From positions 1 through 64,000 of the forward strand of contig JAGDZJ010000009.1 in NCBI GenBank assembly GCA_049115955.1: 64,000 nucleotides of DNA, read 5' to 3'. The position numbers and the translations under genes were made by a program. Shown one piece after another: positions 52,883 to 62,880 of this stretch. The stretch comes from Salinispirillum sp049115955. Its GTDB lineage: Bacteria; Pseudomonadota; Gammaproteobacteria; Pseudomonadales; Natronospirillaceae. Within the stretch, counting starts at the first letter, position 1. Each line of letters opens with the position of its first letter. The notes beneath the pieces were generated by a model, which was not told the origin of the DNA, made no database searches, and saw only the letters and a list, made by a program, of their open reading frames with translations.

Positions 52883-53026
52883 TAGGCAACACCTTAACTG
52901 TTTTTATGTGTGGTTATTCGATGGTCAGTTTACCACTGATTGCCTGCGAGGTTGCAAGAGCGATACTTAAATCCATCTTAAAACGTTAACATTAGCCAAT
53001 CATTTGCTTAAATCAGGAGTCATTCC

Positions 53027-54310
53027 ATGAGTCAATCCACCGAACTGTTCCAACGCGCCCAGACCGTTATTCCCGGTGGCGTCAATTCACCGGTGCGTGC
53101 GTTCAAAAGCGTTGGCGGCCAACCGGTGTTTTTTGATCATGGTACCGGGGCTCACCTGCACGACGTGAACGGCAAAACCTACATTGATTACGTACTGTCG
53201 TTTGGCCCACTGATACTCGGCCACGGCGCCGCTCCTATTCTCGACGCCATTCGTACTCAGCTCGACAAAGCCATCACCTTTGGTGCGCCGACCGCACTGG
53301 AAGTGGAGATGGCGTTCAAGCTGACCGAGCTTGTACCCTCAATGGACATGGTACGCATGGTCAATTCCGGCACCGAAGCCACCATGTCGGCGATTCGTGT
53401 CGCACGAGGCTACACCGGCCGTGATTTGATCGTGAAGTTTGAAGGCTGTTACCACGGCCACGCCGACGGTCTGTTGGTTAAGGCGGGATCTGGCTTGCTG
53501 ACGCTTGGCGAGCCTACGTCGCCCGGTGTGCCGGCTGATTTTGCCAAGCACACTGCGACCTTGCCCTACAACGACATCCCAGCGTTAGAAACCTTCTTTG
53601 CGGCCAAAGGCAGTGAAATAGCGACCGTGATTGTCGAGCCTGTGGCCGGTAACATGAACTGCATTCCGCCCGCACCCGGCTTCTTGGAAGCATTGCGCCG
53701 CTTGTGTACCGAGCATGGCACCGTGTTGATCTTTGATGAAGTGATGAGCGGCTTCCGTGCCGCCTTAGGTGGCGCACAAGCGCTTTATGGTGTGATTCCG
53801 GACATGACTTGCCTCGGCAAGGTCGTCGGCGGTGGCATGCCGGTAGGCGCCTTTGGTGGTAAACGGGAAATCATGGAATGCTTAGCCCCCGTTGGTCCGG
53901 TCTATCAGGCGGGCACGCTGTCCGGCAACCCCATTGCGATGGCCGCAGGTTTAGCCATGATGCAGGAAATCACCCAGCCAGGCTTCTACGACCGTTTAAC
54001 CGCCAGCACCACACGCTTGTTGGATGGATTGAAACAAGCGGCACAAGACGCAGGCATCGGCCTGACGACGAATCAAGCGGGCAGTATGTTTGGGTTTTTC
54101 TTTACAGATGAACCGGAGATTACGCGCTTTGAGCAAGTCATGGCCTGTGACGTACCGCGTTTCAACAAGTTCTTTCATTTGATGCTGGAAGACGGCGTGT
54201 ATTTAGCACCTTCGAGCTTTGAGGCGGGCTTTATGTCTTCAGCGCACACTGACGCTGATATCGAGCATACCATTGCGGCGGCAGCGCGGGCGTTTGCGCA
54301 GTTGAAATAA
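53027..54310 (+). CDS. hemL: Glutamate-1-semialdehyde 2,1-aminomutase HemL
   Basis: 427 residues, the usual length. PLP-dependent transfer of the amino group to make 5-aminolevulinate, the first haem precursor. Signatures: FQRAQTVIPGGVNSPVRAF at the N-terminus, MVNSGTEATMSAIRVARG near residue 111, LIFDEVMSGFR near residue 239 with the PLP Asp, and CLGKVVGGGMPVGAFGG near residue 264 with the Schiff-base Lys. AGGAG lies ten bases before the ATG. Confidence 0.97.
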   Translation: MSQSTELFQRAQTVIPGGVNSPVRAFKSVGGQPVFFDHGTGAHLHDVNGKTYIDYVLSFGPLILGHGAAPILDAIRTQLDKAITFGAPTALEVEMAFKLTELVPSMDMVRMVNSGTEATMSAIRVARGYTGRDLIVKFEGCYHGHADGLLVKAGSGLLTLGEPTSPGVPADFAKHTATLPYNDIPALETFFAAKGSEIATVIVEPVAGNMNCIPPAPGFLEALRRLCTEHGTVLIFDEVMSGFRAALGGAQALYGVIPDMTCLGKVVGGGMPVGAFGGKREIMECLAPVGPVYQAGTLSGNPIAMAAGLAMMQEITQPGFYDRLTASTTRLLDGLKQAAQDAGIGLTTNQAGSMFGFFFTDEPEITRFEQVMACDVPRFNKFFHLMLEDGVYLAPSSFEAGFMSSAHTDADIEHTIAAAARAFAQLK

Positions 54311-54371
54311 AGGTACAAAACGGACGCTGGAGAGCAGTGCCGGCTGGGAGTGAGGCGCTTTGAGGGTATAC

Positions 54372-54412
54372 CTCAAAGCGCGACTTTCGGCCTGCCGTGG
54401 AGCGCTGGAGGC
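54372..54412 (+). repeat. Dispersed repeat (family A), copy 2
   Basis: 41 bases from CTCAAAGCGCGACTTTCGGC onwards match the reverse complement of 12439-12479 with four differences. Inverted sequence GCGCTTTGAGG / CCTCAAAGCGC precedes it and forms a hairpin around GTATA. It fills the gap between the convergent hemL and universal-stress genes. Confidence 0.75.
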
Positions 54413-54436
54413 ATACCCCCACGGAGCCCACTCTCT

Positions 54437-55285
54437 CTAACGCAGCAACAACATCGGCACGGTAGCACGACTGATCATCTTGGTCGTGTTACTGCCCACC
54501 AAGAACTCACGAATGCGTGAATGACCGTAAGCGCCCATCACCATTAAGTCGATCTGATGCGCTTCTTTGTAGCTGCGTAACGTCGCTTCTACTTCACCAT
54601 CCAACAGTGTCGTTTGCACATCAAAGCCCGCGTTTTTCAGCACGTCATGTGCCCAAGCCAATTGCTCATGGCATTCGGGCTTATCGGCGCCCACTTTAAC
54701 GACGTGGATTGGCAGGCCTTGCAAGAGGGGGCTTTTCGCCAGCATTTCCATGCCTTTGCGCATGGTCTCGCTGCCATCGAACGCCACCATAATCTGAGAA
54801 GGTTCACGGTACTCGTCCACAGTGACCAGGATCGGGCGATGCAGAGTGCGCACCACACTTTCAAGGTTGCTGCCCACATGATTGGCTGACGGGTGTTCGC
54901 CTTCGCGGCCCAGTACATACAAGCGTGTTTCGTCTTGTACATCTTGCAATGCTTCGACCAAATCGCCATGGCGTTGGCGCGTCAGAGTACCTTTCAGACC
55001 TGCTTGTTCAGCGCGTTCTTGCGCCCCGGCCAGCATCACCTTGCCTTGCTCCAGTGCTAAGCGGTTGCGTTGTTCATCCAACGCGGTCAATTCTTCTAAA
55101 AGCGCTTCACGCGCGCCCAATCCTATGCTGCCACTGAGGTTGGGTTCAATCGGGTATTCGGAGTGGTCGAGTACATGCAGAAATGTGAGAGGCGCTGAAA
55201 GCCGACGAGAAGCCCATGCGGCGTAGTCACACACCGACGGTGAGGAGTTGGAGCCATCAATACAAGCCATCACAAGATCAGTCAT
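54437..55285 (-). CDS. Tandem universal stress protein (UspE-like)
   Basis: 282 residues with two Usp domains, residues about 1-140 and 155-282. The second ends with the nucleotide-binding-type pattern VMGAYGHSRIREFLVGSNTTK (split here by the phosphate loop G-x-x-x-x-x-x-x-x-G-S/T) followed by RATVPMLLLR. The first has VLGREGEHPSANHVGSNLE. Soluble, stress-linked; precise role unknown. It precedes cfa in the reverse orientation of transcription, 30 bp after its stop, so the two may be one transcript. Confidence 0.9.
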   Translation of the reverse strand: MTDLVMACIDGSNSSPSVCDYAAWASRRLSAPLTFLHVLDHSEYPIEPNLSGSIGLGAREALLEELTALDEQRNRLALEQGKVMLAGAQERAEQAGLKGTLTRQRHGDLVEALQDVQDETRLYVLGREGEHPSANHVGSNLESVVRTLHRPILVTVDEYREPSQIMVAFDGSETMRKGMEMLAKSPLLQGLPIHVVKVGADKPECHEQLAWAHDVLKNAGFDVQTTLLDGEVEATLRSYKEAHQIDLMVMGAYGHSRIREFLVGSNTTKMISRATVPMLLLR

Positions 55286-55315
55286 TTGTTCACTCCGTAA
55301 CGGGCAATCTTGAAT

Positions 55316-56467
55316 TCAGCTTACCCGTTTATAGCCACCCTGAACACCGTCTTTTGACATCACCCACTGCCACAATTGTATGTCTCGGGCACGAAATGCC
55401 GCGGCACTGGAAAGTAAATAAAAACGCCACATGCGATAGAATCTCGATCCCAACTGATCTGAAAACTTCGGCCAATGCTCGATAAAATTATCATGCCAAG
55501 CCATCAACGTACGGTCGTAGTCGGCACCGAAATTATGTACATCCTCCACCACCAGCAGATCGTCCGTCGCATCACCAATCTGTCCCAGCGACGGCAACTC
55601 GCCGTTCGGAAAAATGTATTTGTCGATCCACGGGTCAGGCCTGAACGCGCGCGCATTCTTACCAATGGTATGCAAAAGCGCCAGGCCCTCTTCGGTTAAA
55701 CACCGGGCAACCACCTGCATAAACTCGTGATAGTTCTTATGCCCCACGTGCTCGAACATGCCGACACTGACCACACGGTCGAACACATCGTAACAATCCC
55801 GGTAGTCTTGCAGACGGAACTTGATGGGCAGGTCGTGAAACTTTTCATTGCCCCAAGCCGCTTGCTCGCGTGAAATGGTCAAGCCCACACACTCAACGCC
55901 ATAATGCTCAGCCGCGTAGCTCATAAAGCTGCCCCACCCACAGCCAATATCCAACACCTTCATTCCAGGCTGTAAATTCAGCTTGCGACAAATGAGGTCT
56001 AGCTTGGCCACTTGCGCTTGCTCGAGATCCGTCGCGTCTGCCCAATACCCGCAGGTATAGGTCATCCGCGAGTCTAGCATCGCCGCATAGAATTCGTTAC
56101 TGAGGTCATAATGCACCTCACCGACTTGCCACGCCCGGCTCTGGGTTTGAAGATTGAAGAAACGGGCACGTAACGCGTGCCAAAGAAGACGAGCGGGTTG
56201 AATCTCACGATCTAATTTTGCGCGAAAAACCCGCACCAAAAATTCATCAAGATGCTCTACCTCCCAAAGGCCATCCATATAGGACTCACCGAGTCCGATG
56301 CTGCCTCCGGCCAGAACGCGCTCTGCAACAGAGTTATCGTGAATTTGGATGTCCCAGGGCTGGGAGCCATTGATTTTCACATCGGCGCGCTCAAGCAAGT
56401 CGCCAATGTATGACAGGGAAGATTGTGCGGGTGACGAACCGAGCACTGGGGTGTTGCGTGCAGTCAT
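55316..56467 (-). CDS. cfa: Cyclopropane-fatty-acyl-phospholipid synthase
   Basis: 383 residues, one more than E. coli Cfa as I recall it. Methylates membrane unsaturated fatty acids with S-adenosylmethionine to form cyclopropane rings. SAM site VLDIGCGWGSFMSYAAEHYG near residue 170; active-site segments GLTISREQAAWG near residue 194, VSVGMFEHVGHKNY near residue 236 and YIFPNGELPS near residue 286 are all kept. An upstream lid domain with GLGESYMDG is at residues 55-65. Confidence 0.96.
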   Translation of the reverse strand: MTARNTPVLGSSPAQSSLSYIGDLLERADVKINGSQPWDIQIHDNSVAERVLAGGSIGLGESYMDGLWEVEHLDEFLVRVFRAKLDREIQPARLLWHALRARFFNLQTQSRAWQVGEVHYDLSNEFYAAMLDSRMTYTCGYWADATDLEQAQVAKLDLICRKLNLQPGMKVLDIGCGWGSFMSYAAEHYGVECVGLTISREQAAWGNEKFHDLPIKFRLQDYRDCYDVFDRVVSVGMFEHVGHKNYHEFMQVVARCLTEEGLALLHTIGKNARAFRPDPWIDKYIFPNGELPSLGQIGDATDDLLVVEDVHNFGADYDRTLMAWHDNFIEHWPKFSDQLGSRFYRMWRFYLLSSAAAFRARDIQLWQWVMSKDGVQGGYKRVS

Positions 56468-56549
56468 GCTACCTCCCGTGTTTGTGCTTATGGCAAGAAG
56501 GGCGTGTCCTCATCACGCCCTTCTAATACAGCTCAGAATTTAAGCCATT

Positions 56550-58043
56550 TTAATGCCCGCTGAGCAACTTATCCAGTGCGCCCGGCTTATCGTGTTCACC
56601 AAAACGGTCGACAATGGTTTCGCTGGCTTCATTCAAGCCAATGACTTCTACTTCCGTGCCTTCACGACGGAGCTTCAAGACCACTTTGTCTAATGCACCC
56701 ACGGCGGTGATGTCCCAGAAATGCGCGTGCGACAGATCAATAACGACCTTCTCAATCGCTTCTTTGAAGTCAAAGGACGAGATGAATTTGTCAGACGAGG
56801 AAAAGAACACCTGCCCCACCACCAAATAGCGGCGCTCAGTCCCAGTGCTGTCCAGCTCTTTCGACACGTGCATGTAGTGACCGACTTTATTGGCGAAGAA
56901 CATTGCGGCCAACAAGATGCCGACGAACACACCAATGGCCAGGTTGTGGGTATAAACCACCACGACCACCGTCACCACCATGACAATGTTGGTGCTCAAC
57001 GGGTGCTTCTTCAGGTCGGTCAACGACGACCAACTGAAGGTACCAATGGACACCATGATCATCACGGCTACCAAGGCGCCCATAGGAATTTGCGATACCC
57101 AGGGGCCAAGCGCAACGATCAAAAATAACAAGAATAGGCCAGCCAGCAACGTAGACAGTCGCGTACGGCCACCGGATTTGATGTTAATGATGGACTGACC
57201 AATCATCGCACAACCGGCCATACCGCCAAAAAAGCCGGTCACCACGTTGGCATAACCCTGGCCTTTGGATTCACGGTTTTTATCGCTGGGGGTATCGGTC
57301 AAATCATCGACGATGGTTGCCGTCATCATCGACTCCAACAAGCCCACTACAGCCATGGTGATGGAATACGGAAAAATGATCATCAGCGTTTCGAGGTTCA
57401 ATGGGATATCAGGGATCAGGAACACCGGCAGTGTATCCGGCAGGTCACCCATGTCGCCTACGGTGCGCAGATCCACACCGAAGTAAATGGCGACGACGGT
57501 CAACGCCACCAGAGCCACCAGGGGTGAAGGCACTACTTTGGTGATGTACGGCAAGCCGTAAATAATGACCAAACCCGCGGCGATGAACAGGACAACCGTT
57601 AAACTGAAGTTGTCACCGGTGAATTCAGGCACCTGAGCCAGAAAAATCAAAATAGCCAGCGCGTTCACAAAGCCCGTGACCACGGAACGCGAGACAAAGC
57701 GCATCAGGTTTGCCAGCTTCAGATAGCCAGCAACGACCTGCAAAATACCGGTCAGCACGGTCGCCGCGAATAGATATTCTAAGCCATGGTCACGCACCAA
57801 GGTGACCATCAATAAGGCCATGGCACCGGTCGCCGCCGAAATCATGCCCGGACGGCCACCCATAAAGGCCGTTACGACCAAAATACAGAATGAGGCATAC
57901 AGGCCGACCTTGGGGTCTACGCCTGCAATGATTGAGAAGGCTACAGCTTCAGGAATCAGGGCTAACGCCACAACAATTGCGGCGAGCACATCGCCACGTA
58001 CATTAGAAAACCAGTTTGTTCGTACGGTTTGCCACATAGTCAT
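56550..58043 (-). CDS. SulP-family anion transporter with STAS domain
   Basis: 497 residues from ATG 58043 (GTGGAAAAA before it); an upstream reading to 58181 gives an N-terminus without hydrophobic or family character, and ATG 58037 is also possible. About 10-12 membrane helices, with the SulP signature AFSIIAGVDPKVGLYASF near residue 36 and GGMAGCAMIGQSIINIKSGG near residue 272. The C-terminal STAS domain covers about 390-490. Likely substrates in the group are sulfate, bicarbonate or other anions; bacterial members of this subtype are often called sodium-bicarbonate or dicarboxylate transporters, so the substrate is open. Confidence 0.9.
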   Translation of the reverse strand: MTMWQTVRTNWFSNVRGDVLAAIVVALALIPEAVAFSIIAGVDPKVGLYASFCILVVTAFMGGRPGMISAATGAMALLMVTLVRDHGLEYLFAATVLTGILQVVAGYLKLANLMRFVSRSVVTGFVNALAILIFLAQVPEFTGDNFSLTVVLFIAAGLVIIYGLPYITKVVPSPLVALVALTVVAIYFGVDLRTVGDMGDLPDTLPVFLIPDIPLNLETLMIIFPYSITMAVVGLLESMMTATIVDDLTDTPSDKNRESKGQGYANVVTGFFGGMAGCAMIGQSIINIKSGGRTRLSTLLAGLFLLFLIVALGPWVSQIPMGALVAVMIMVSIGTFSWSSLTDLKKHPLSTNIVMVVTVVVVVYTHNLAIGVFVGILLAAMFFANKVGHYMHVSKELDSTGTERRYLVVGQVFFSSSDKFISSFDFKEAIEKVVIDLSHAHFWDITAVGALDKVVLKLRREGTEVEVIGLNEASETIVDRFGEHDKPGALDKLLSGH

Positions 58044-58181
58044 TTTTTCCACGGGGTTTAATCGAATTTTTTTTGCCGAACCGGGTCGGCTGTATGGCGC
58101 CTGCATGCCGAAGCTCACGTTCAAAAAGTGAAAGTCGTGCTCAACAAGGACCAAAATAGCTGCGAGATCGCATCGTAACAA

Positions 58182-58614
58182 GGCACGATGACCGTTGCGG
58201 GACAGCGGTGTTTTTCTCCACCCTCTGGCAGAAAAAACCGAATAGAATTGAACGCTAGGGCGGCGTAGTAACCAAAAGAATCGTCTCTATGGGCTATGGG
58301 TATGAACCAAAAAATGCAGGAGCAATGTCACGACCATAAATAACGCGCCGAGCCCTGCAAAAGGAGCGCGGATACTACAGTTTAAACACGTTATTTACAA
58401 GTTTGGCGCACACTGCACTCCCAAACGCTTGGCTTTCGTCCCTACCTAAAATGCTGTGTTGCCTGCGCGGATCAAACAGATTGACGCAATCAAATGCTCC
58501 GCCCGCCAACAATTATTAAGTTGTCACCCGCACCGCTCATCGTGCAAGGTTTCGGTGCAAAACGGCTTTTCTCGCGCAAAAACAGACTTTTTTCGGTAAA
58601 AAATCGCTTATTCA
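58182..58614. other. Gene-free region between SulP gene and typA
   Basis: 433 bases. I found no open frame with a ribosome site, no tRNA-like sequence and no clear repeat. It carries the divergent promoter region of both flanking genes; the right end holds the typA promoter. AT-rich runs near 58560-58612 may be UP-element-like. Confidence 0.5.
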
Positions 58615-58642
58615 TTGAGCAATCATGGGAAATACGTACAAT
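58615..58642 (+). promoter_or_regulatory. Sigma-70-type promoter of typA
   Basis: TTGAGC at 58615-58620 and TACAAT at 58637-58642 with a 16-base spacer. Transcription would begin near 58649, giving a leader of about 26 bases before GTG 58675. This argues that the TTG at 58615 is part of the promoter and not the start codon. Confidence 0.5.
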
Positions 58643-58674
58643 GCCCGTGCCCTTTTAATGACGGACCCGCTCCT

Positions 58675-60486
58675 GTGATCGACAATCTTCGTAATATCGC
58701 CATCATCGCCCACGTTGACCATGGTAAAACTACCCTCGTTGACAAACTGCTCCAACAATCCGGCACACTTGGCCGGAAAGACCAAGGCTCTGAGCGGGTC
58801 ATGGACTCTAACGACCAGGAAAAAGAGCGCGGCATTACCATTTTGGCCAAAAACACGGCCATCCGCTGGAACGACTACCGCATCAATATCGTCGACACCC
58901 CCGGACACGCCGACTTCGGCGGTGAAGTGGAGCGCGTCATGTCGATGGTTGACTCAGTATTGCTGCTGGTCGACGCGATGGACGGCCCGATGCCACAGAC
59001 ACGCTTTGTAACGCAAAAGGCGTTCGAACGCGGCCTGAAACCAATCGTGGTAATCAACAAAATTGACCGTCCCGGCGCGCGCCCTGACTGGGTATTGGAT
59101 CAAGTATTCGACCTGTTCGATAACCTTGGCGCGACCGAAGAACAACTCGACTTCCCCGTCATCTATGCTTCAGCGCTGAACGGCGTAGCGGGCATGGAAG
59201 CAGACAAGATGGCTGAAGACATGACGCCATTGCTGCAACTGGTGGTCGACAAAGTACCTTGCCCGCAGGTCGATCCTGAAGGCCCCTTCCAGATGCAAAT
59301 CTCAGCACTGGACTACAATAGCTATGTGGGCATCATCGGCATCGGCCGTGTGACACGCGGTAAGATCAAACCAAACACGCCCGTTAAGGCCGTTAGCGCC
59401 AAAGGCAAAGTACGCAACGGTCGTATTCTGCAGGTTATGGGCCACCACGGTTTGGATCGCGTAGAAGTGGATCAAGCTGAAGCCGGTGACATCATCTGTA
59501 TTACCGGTATGGACGAACTGTTCATCTCCGATACGCTGTGCAGCCCCGAAGCACCAGAAGGCTTGCCGCCATTGACGGTCGACGAGCCCACAGTTTCGAT
59601 GACGTTCCAAGTCAATGACTCACCGTTCGCCGGTAAAGAAGGTAAGTTCGTCACTAGCCGTAACATCCGTGAGCGTTTGGATCGTGAACTGCTGAGTAAC
59701 GTAGCGCTGCGCGTTGAAGAAGGCGACACGCCAGAAAAATTCAAAGTGTCAGGCCGCGGCGAATTGCATTTGTCGGTACTGATCGAAAACATGCGCCGTG
59801 AAGGCTTTGAGCTGGCCGTAGGCCGCCCGCAAGTCGTCATCAAAGAAGTGGATGGCGTTAAGCAAGAGCCTTACGAGCAGGTTGTAGTGGACGTTGAAGA
59901 GCAGCACCAGGGTTCTGTTATGCAAGAACTGGGTGAGCGCCGCGCTGAGCTGAAGAACATGATCCCAGACGGTAAAGGTCGGGTTCGTTTGGACTTCATC
60001 ATGCCGGCACGTGGTCTGATCGGTTTCCGTTCATTGTTCATGACGCTGACCTCTGGCTCCGGCATCCTGACCAGCATTTTTGACCATTACGGACCAATCA
60101 ACCCGATCAACTCGGGTGAGCGCCAGAACGGTGTGCTGGTTTCTATGGTTCAGGGCAAGTCATTGGCCTACGCTTTGTTCACCTTGCAGGATCGTGGTCG
60201 TCTCTACATCGGCGCGAACGAAGAAGTATACGAAGGCATGGTGATTGGTCTGCACAGTCGTGACAACGACTTGGTGGTTAACCCAACCAAAGCCAAGCAG
60301 CTGACCAACGTACGTGCTTCCGGTAAAGACGATGCCTTGTTGCTGACGCCGCCGGTCCGCATGACGCTGGAACAGGCTCTTGAATTTATTCAGGACGACG
60401 AACTGGTTGAAGTCACGCCGAAGAGCATCCGCTTGCGGAAGAAAGAGCTGCAAGAAAGCGCGCGTCGCCGTACTGCGCGCAGCTAA
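58675..60486 (+). CDS. typA: GTPase TypA/BipA
   Basis: 603 residues from GTG 58675, the point where the family begins (IDNLRNIAIIAHVDHGKTT); E. coli BipA has 607. Ribosome-associated translational GTPase needed in cold or stress for 50S assembly. G motifs: G1 AHVDHGKT near residue 12, G2 ERGITI near residue 47, G3 DTPGHADFGG near residue 73 and G4 NKIDRPGAR near residue 127. The C-terminal unique domain ends with RRKKEL-like basic residues (SIRLRKKELQESARRR). A strong two-way terminator follows. Confidence 0.96.
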   Translation: MIDNLRNIAIIAHVDHGKTTLVDKLLQQSGTLGRKDQGSERVMDSNDQEKERGITILAKNTAIRWNDYRINIVDTPGHADFGGEVERVMSMVDSVLLLVDAMDGPMPQTRFVTQKAFERGLKPIVVINKIDRPGARPDWVLDQVFDLFDNLGATEEQLDFPVIYASALNGVAGMEADKMAEDMTPLLQLVVDKVPCPQVDPEGPFQMQISALDYNSYVGIIGIGRVTRGKIKPNTPVKAVSAKGKVRNGRILQVMGHHGLDRVEVDQAEAGDIICITGMDELFISDTLCSPEAPEGLPPLTVDEPTVSMTFQVNDSPFAGKEGKFVTSRNIRERLDRELLSNVALRVEEGDTPEKFKVSGRGELHLSVLIENMRREGFELAVGRPQVVIKEVDGVKQEPYEQVVVDVEEQHQGSVMQELGERRAELKNMIPDGKGRVRLDFIMPARGLIGFRSLFMTLTSGSGILTSIFDHYGPINPINSGERQNGVLVSMVQGKSLAYALFTLQDRGRLYIGANEEVYEGMVIGLHSRDNDLVVNPTKAKQLTNVRASGKDDALLLTPPVRMTLEQALEFIQDDELVEVTPKSIRLRKKELQESARRRTARS

Positions 60487-60530
60487 AGAATATCTCTTCG
60501 AGGTGTAAAAGCCTCGGAGGGCTTCACAAT

Positions 60531-60560
60531 AAAAAAGGGTGCCGAGAGGCACCCTTTTTT
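60531..60560. terminator. Bidirectional terminator between typA and ptsP
   Basis: Stem GGGTGCC / GGCACCC with a GAGA loop, six A before and six T after, so it serves both convergent genes. Confidence 0.92.
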
Positions 60561-60597
60561 ATTGCTGCAATTCAGTGCAGCGACTATTCACATCAAA

Positions 60598-62880
60598 CTA
60601 AGACCAGCGGTCGCGATTGAAGGTAACACCGGCTAAAGAAACCCCCGCGTCCTTCAGAGCCAGCTCTACAGTGCTCTTAATCACCATCGGGTCTTCCATC
60701 TGCAGCACTTCGTCGGCCAACTGACGCGCCCAACTCAGATCAATTTCACGCAACATCGACTTCACACGTAACAAACTCGCACTGTTCATCGACAGCGTGT
60801 CGTATCCCATCCCCACCAATAGCAACGCCCCCGCAGGGTCACCCGCCATCTCACCGCAGATGGACACCGGGGTACCGACTTCGCCCGCCACATCGATAAT
60901 GTATTTGAGCGCCGTTAATACCGCCGGATGAAAGCTGCTGTACAAGCCCGCCACACGCGGGTTGTTGCGGTCCACCGCGAGCAAATACTGCGTCAGATCG
61001 TTTGAGCCGACAGAGAGGAAATCCACACGCGAAGCGTAGGCGCGGGTTTGATAAACCGTAGCGGGCACCTCAATCATCATACCCAATTCGGGCATGGTCA
61101 CGGGTACATTTTCTTCTTGCAGCTCAAATACCGCGCGATAGATCAGGTGCAGGGCTTCATCAAGCTCGCTGACGCTGGTGATCATGGGTAACATGATGCG
61201 CAAATTGTCCAAGCCCTGACTGGCGCGGATCATGGCGCGAATTTGCACCAAAAATATTTCCGGGTGGTCCAGTGTGACGCGAATGCCGCGCCAACCCAAG
61301 AAGGGGTTTTCTTCGTGTATCGGGAAGTACGGCAACGCCTTGTCGCCGCCGATATCCAGCGTCCGCATGGTCACCGGGCGCGGCGCAAAGGCTTCTAACT
61401 GTTGGCGATAGATCACCGCCTGTTCAGCTTCCGACGGGAAACGCTCCTGCATCATGAACGCGACTTCGGTACGGTACAGGCCCACGCCTTCGGCGCCGCG
61501 ATCTAATGAGCGGTAGACGTCCGTCAACAGACCGGTGTTCACCATCAGACAAATACTGTGGCCATCAGTCGTAGTGCTGGGTAAATCTTTCTGTGTCTCG
61601 AGCTCCGCTTCGAACGCTTTTTCTTCTTCAACGATTTCTTCGAAGTGGCGCAGGCGCTCATCAGACAGGTTCACATAGACGTGGCCGCGATAACCATCGA
61701 CCACCAATTTCTGGCCTTCAATCTGGCGGTACGGCAGATCCAGTACACCCATGACCGTCGGTATGCCCATGGCGCGCGCCAGGATGGCAATGTGCGAATT
61801 CGATGACCCCTGAATGGAGATAATGCCCGCCAGACGGGACTCGTCCACTTCGCCAAGAATCGCCGGCGTCAGATCTTCACCGATGATGATGGCATCGTCT
61901 GGAATTTCACGCGGTCCGTTATCGTCAGCGCGCAAATAGCTGAGCACACGACGGCCTAGATCACGAATGTCGGTCGCCCGCTCGCGTAAATACGCATCTT
62001 CCATGTCCGAAAAATGCTGCGAATATCCGTTAATGACTTGCGCCAGCGCACCTTCAGCCCACTCGCCCGTATCAATGACTTGCTGTACTTCAGCGCCTAA
62101 CGCTTGGTCGTCCAGCATATTGAGGTACACGTCGAACAGGGCTTGCTCTTCCGGCCGCAGTTCGGAGGCCAGCTTAGCACCGGCACGGCGAATGTCGTTC
62201 TTGACCTGCTCCAGCGCAGTCTGCAACCGCAGCTTTTCTGCGGGGATATCGTCTGTGCGGCGCGACGGAATTTCCTGTAGATCCGCTGGCGGCACGACCA
62301 ATACCGCCGTACCGATCGCCACGCCGGTCGCACCAGCCACACCTTCAAAGCGAATATCGTTCTGTGTGATGCCTGACAGCACACCATTGATGTCTTGCCC
62401 GGAGGCTTCCGCGTGCGCGATAACACTCGCTAACTGGGCCGAAATAGTGACCAGGAAAGCTTCTTCACTTTCATCAAATCGACGCCGCTCTGGGCGTTGG
62501 GCCGTTATAACGCCCAGCAGGCGCTTTTGGTGAATGATGGGAGCGGCCAAAAAGGCATTGAAGGGCTCTTCACCCAGCGATGAAACGTAATGATACGACG
62601 GGTGATTGGGGGCATCTTCAAGATTGATCGGTTCTTCGCGCTTCCCGACAAGAGCGATGATGCCCTCATTGGTGCCTAAAGAGACCTTGCCGACTTCCTG
62701 CTTATTCAAGCCTTCGGTCGCCATCAACACATAGCGGCGGGTGGTATCGTCAAATAGAAAAATCGAGCACACCTGTACTTCCATCGCATCGCGAACGCGC
62801 TCTACGATGATGTTCAAGGCACTCTTCAGATCCCTCGCACTAGTAACTTCCTGTACGATCCGCTTCAGCGTGGTGAGCAT
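60598..62880 (-). CDS. ptsP: Phosphoenolpyruvate-protein phosphotransferase PtsP (EI-Ntr)
   Basis: 760 residues from ATG 62880; a TTG two codons upstream is less likely. First enzyme of the nitrogen-related PTS: takes phosphate from PEP and passes it to NPr. N-terminal GAF sensor domain (residues about 15-160; DAMEVQVCSIFLFD), then the EI N-domain with the active-site His in GSSNSHIAILARAMG near residue 356, and the PEP-binding barrel with TLDIGGDKALPYF near residue 453, RVDFLSVGSNDLTQY near residue 618 and the catalytic Cys in ICGEMAGDP near residue 669. It starts 41 bases inside the end of rppH, so translation is coupled. Confidence 0.95.
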   Translation of the reverse strand: MLTTLKRIVQEVTSARDLKSALNIIVERVRDAMEVQVCSIFLFDDTTRRYVLMATEGLNKQEVGKVSLGTNEGIIALVGKREEPINLEDAPNHPSYHYVSSLGEEPFNAFLAAPIIHQKRLLGVITAQRPERRRFDESEEAFLVTISAQLASVIAHAEASGQDINGVLSGITQNDIRFEGVAGATGVAIGTAVLVVPPADLQEIPSRRTDDIPAEKLRLQTALEQVKNDIRRAGAKLASELRPEEQALFDVYLNMLDDQALGAEVQQVIDTGEWAEGALAQVINGYSQHFSDMEDAYLRERATDIRDLGRRVLSYLRADDNGPREIPDDAIIIGEDLTPAILGEVDESRLAGIISIQGSSNSHIAILARAMGIPTVMGVLDLPYRQIEGQKLVVDGYRGHVYVNLSDERLRHFEEIVEEEKAFEAELETQKDLPSTTTDGHSICLMVNTGLLTDVYRSLDRGAEGVGLYRTEVAFMMQERFPSEAEQAVIYRQQLEAFAPRPVTMRTLDIGGDKALPYFPIHEENPFLGWRGIRVTLDHPEIFLVQIRAMIRASQGLDNLRIMLPMITSVSELDEALHLIYRAVFELQEENVPVTMPELGMMIEVPATVYQTRAYASRVDFLSVGSNDLTQYLLAVDRNNPRVAGLYSSFHPAVLTALKYIIDVAGEVGTPVSICGEMAGDPAGALLLVGMGYDTLSMNSASLLRVKSMLREIDLSWARQLADEVLQMEDPMVIKSTVELALKDAGVSLAGVTFNRDRWS

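Noticed and set aside
58615..58674. TTG start that would lengthen TypA by 20 residues
   Set aside because: The added residues have no match to the family, and the TTG fits the -35 of a likely promoter.
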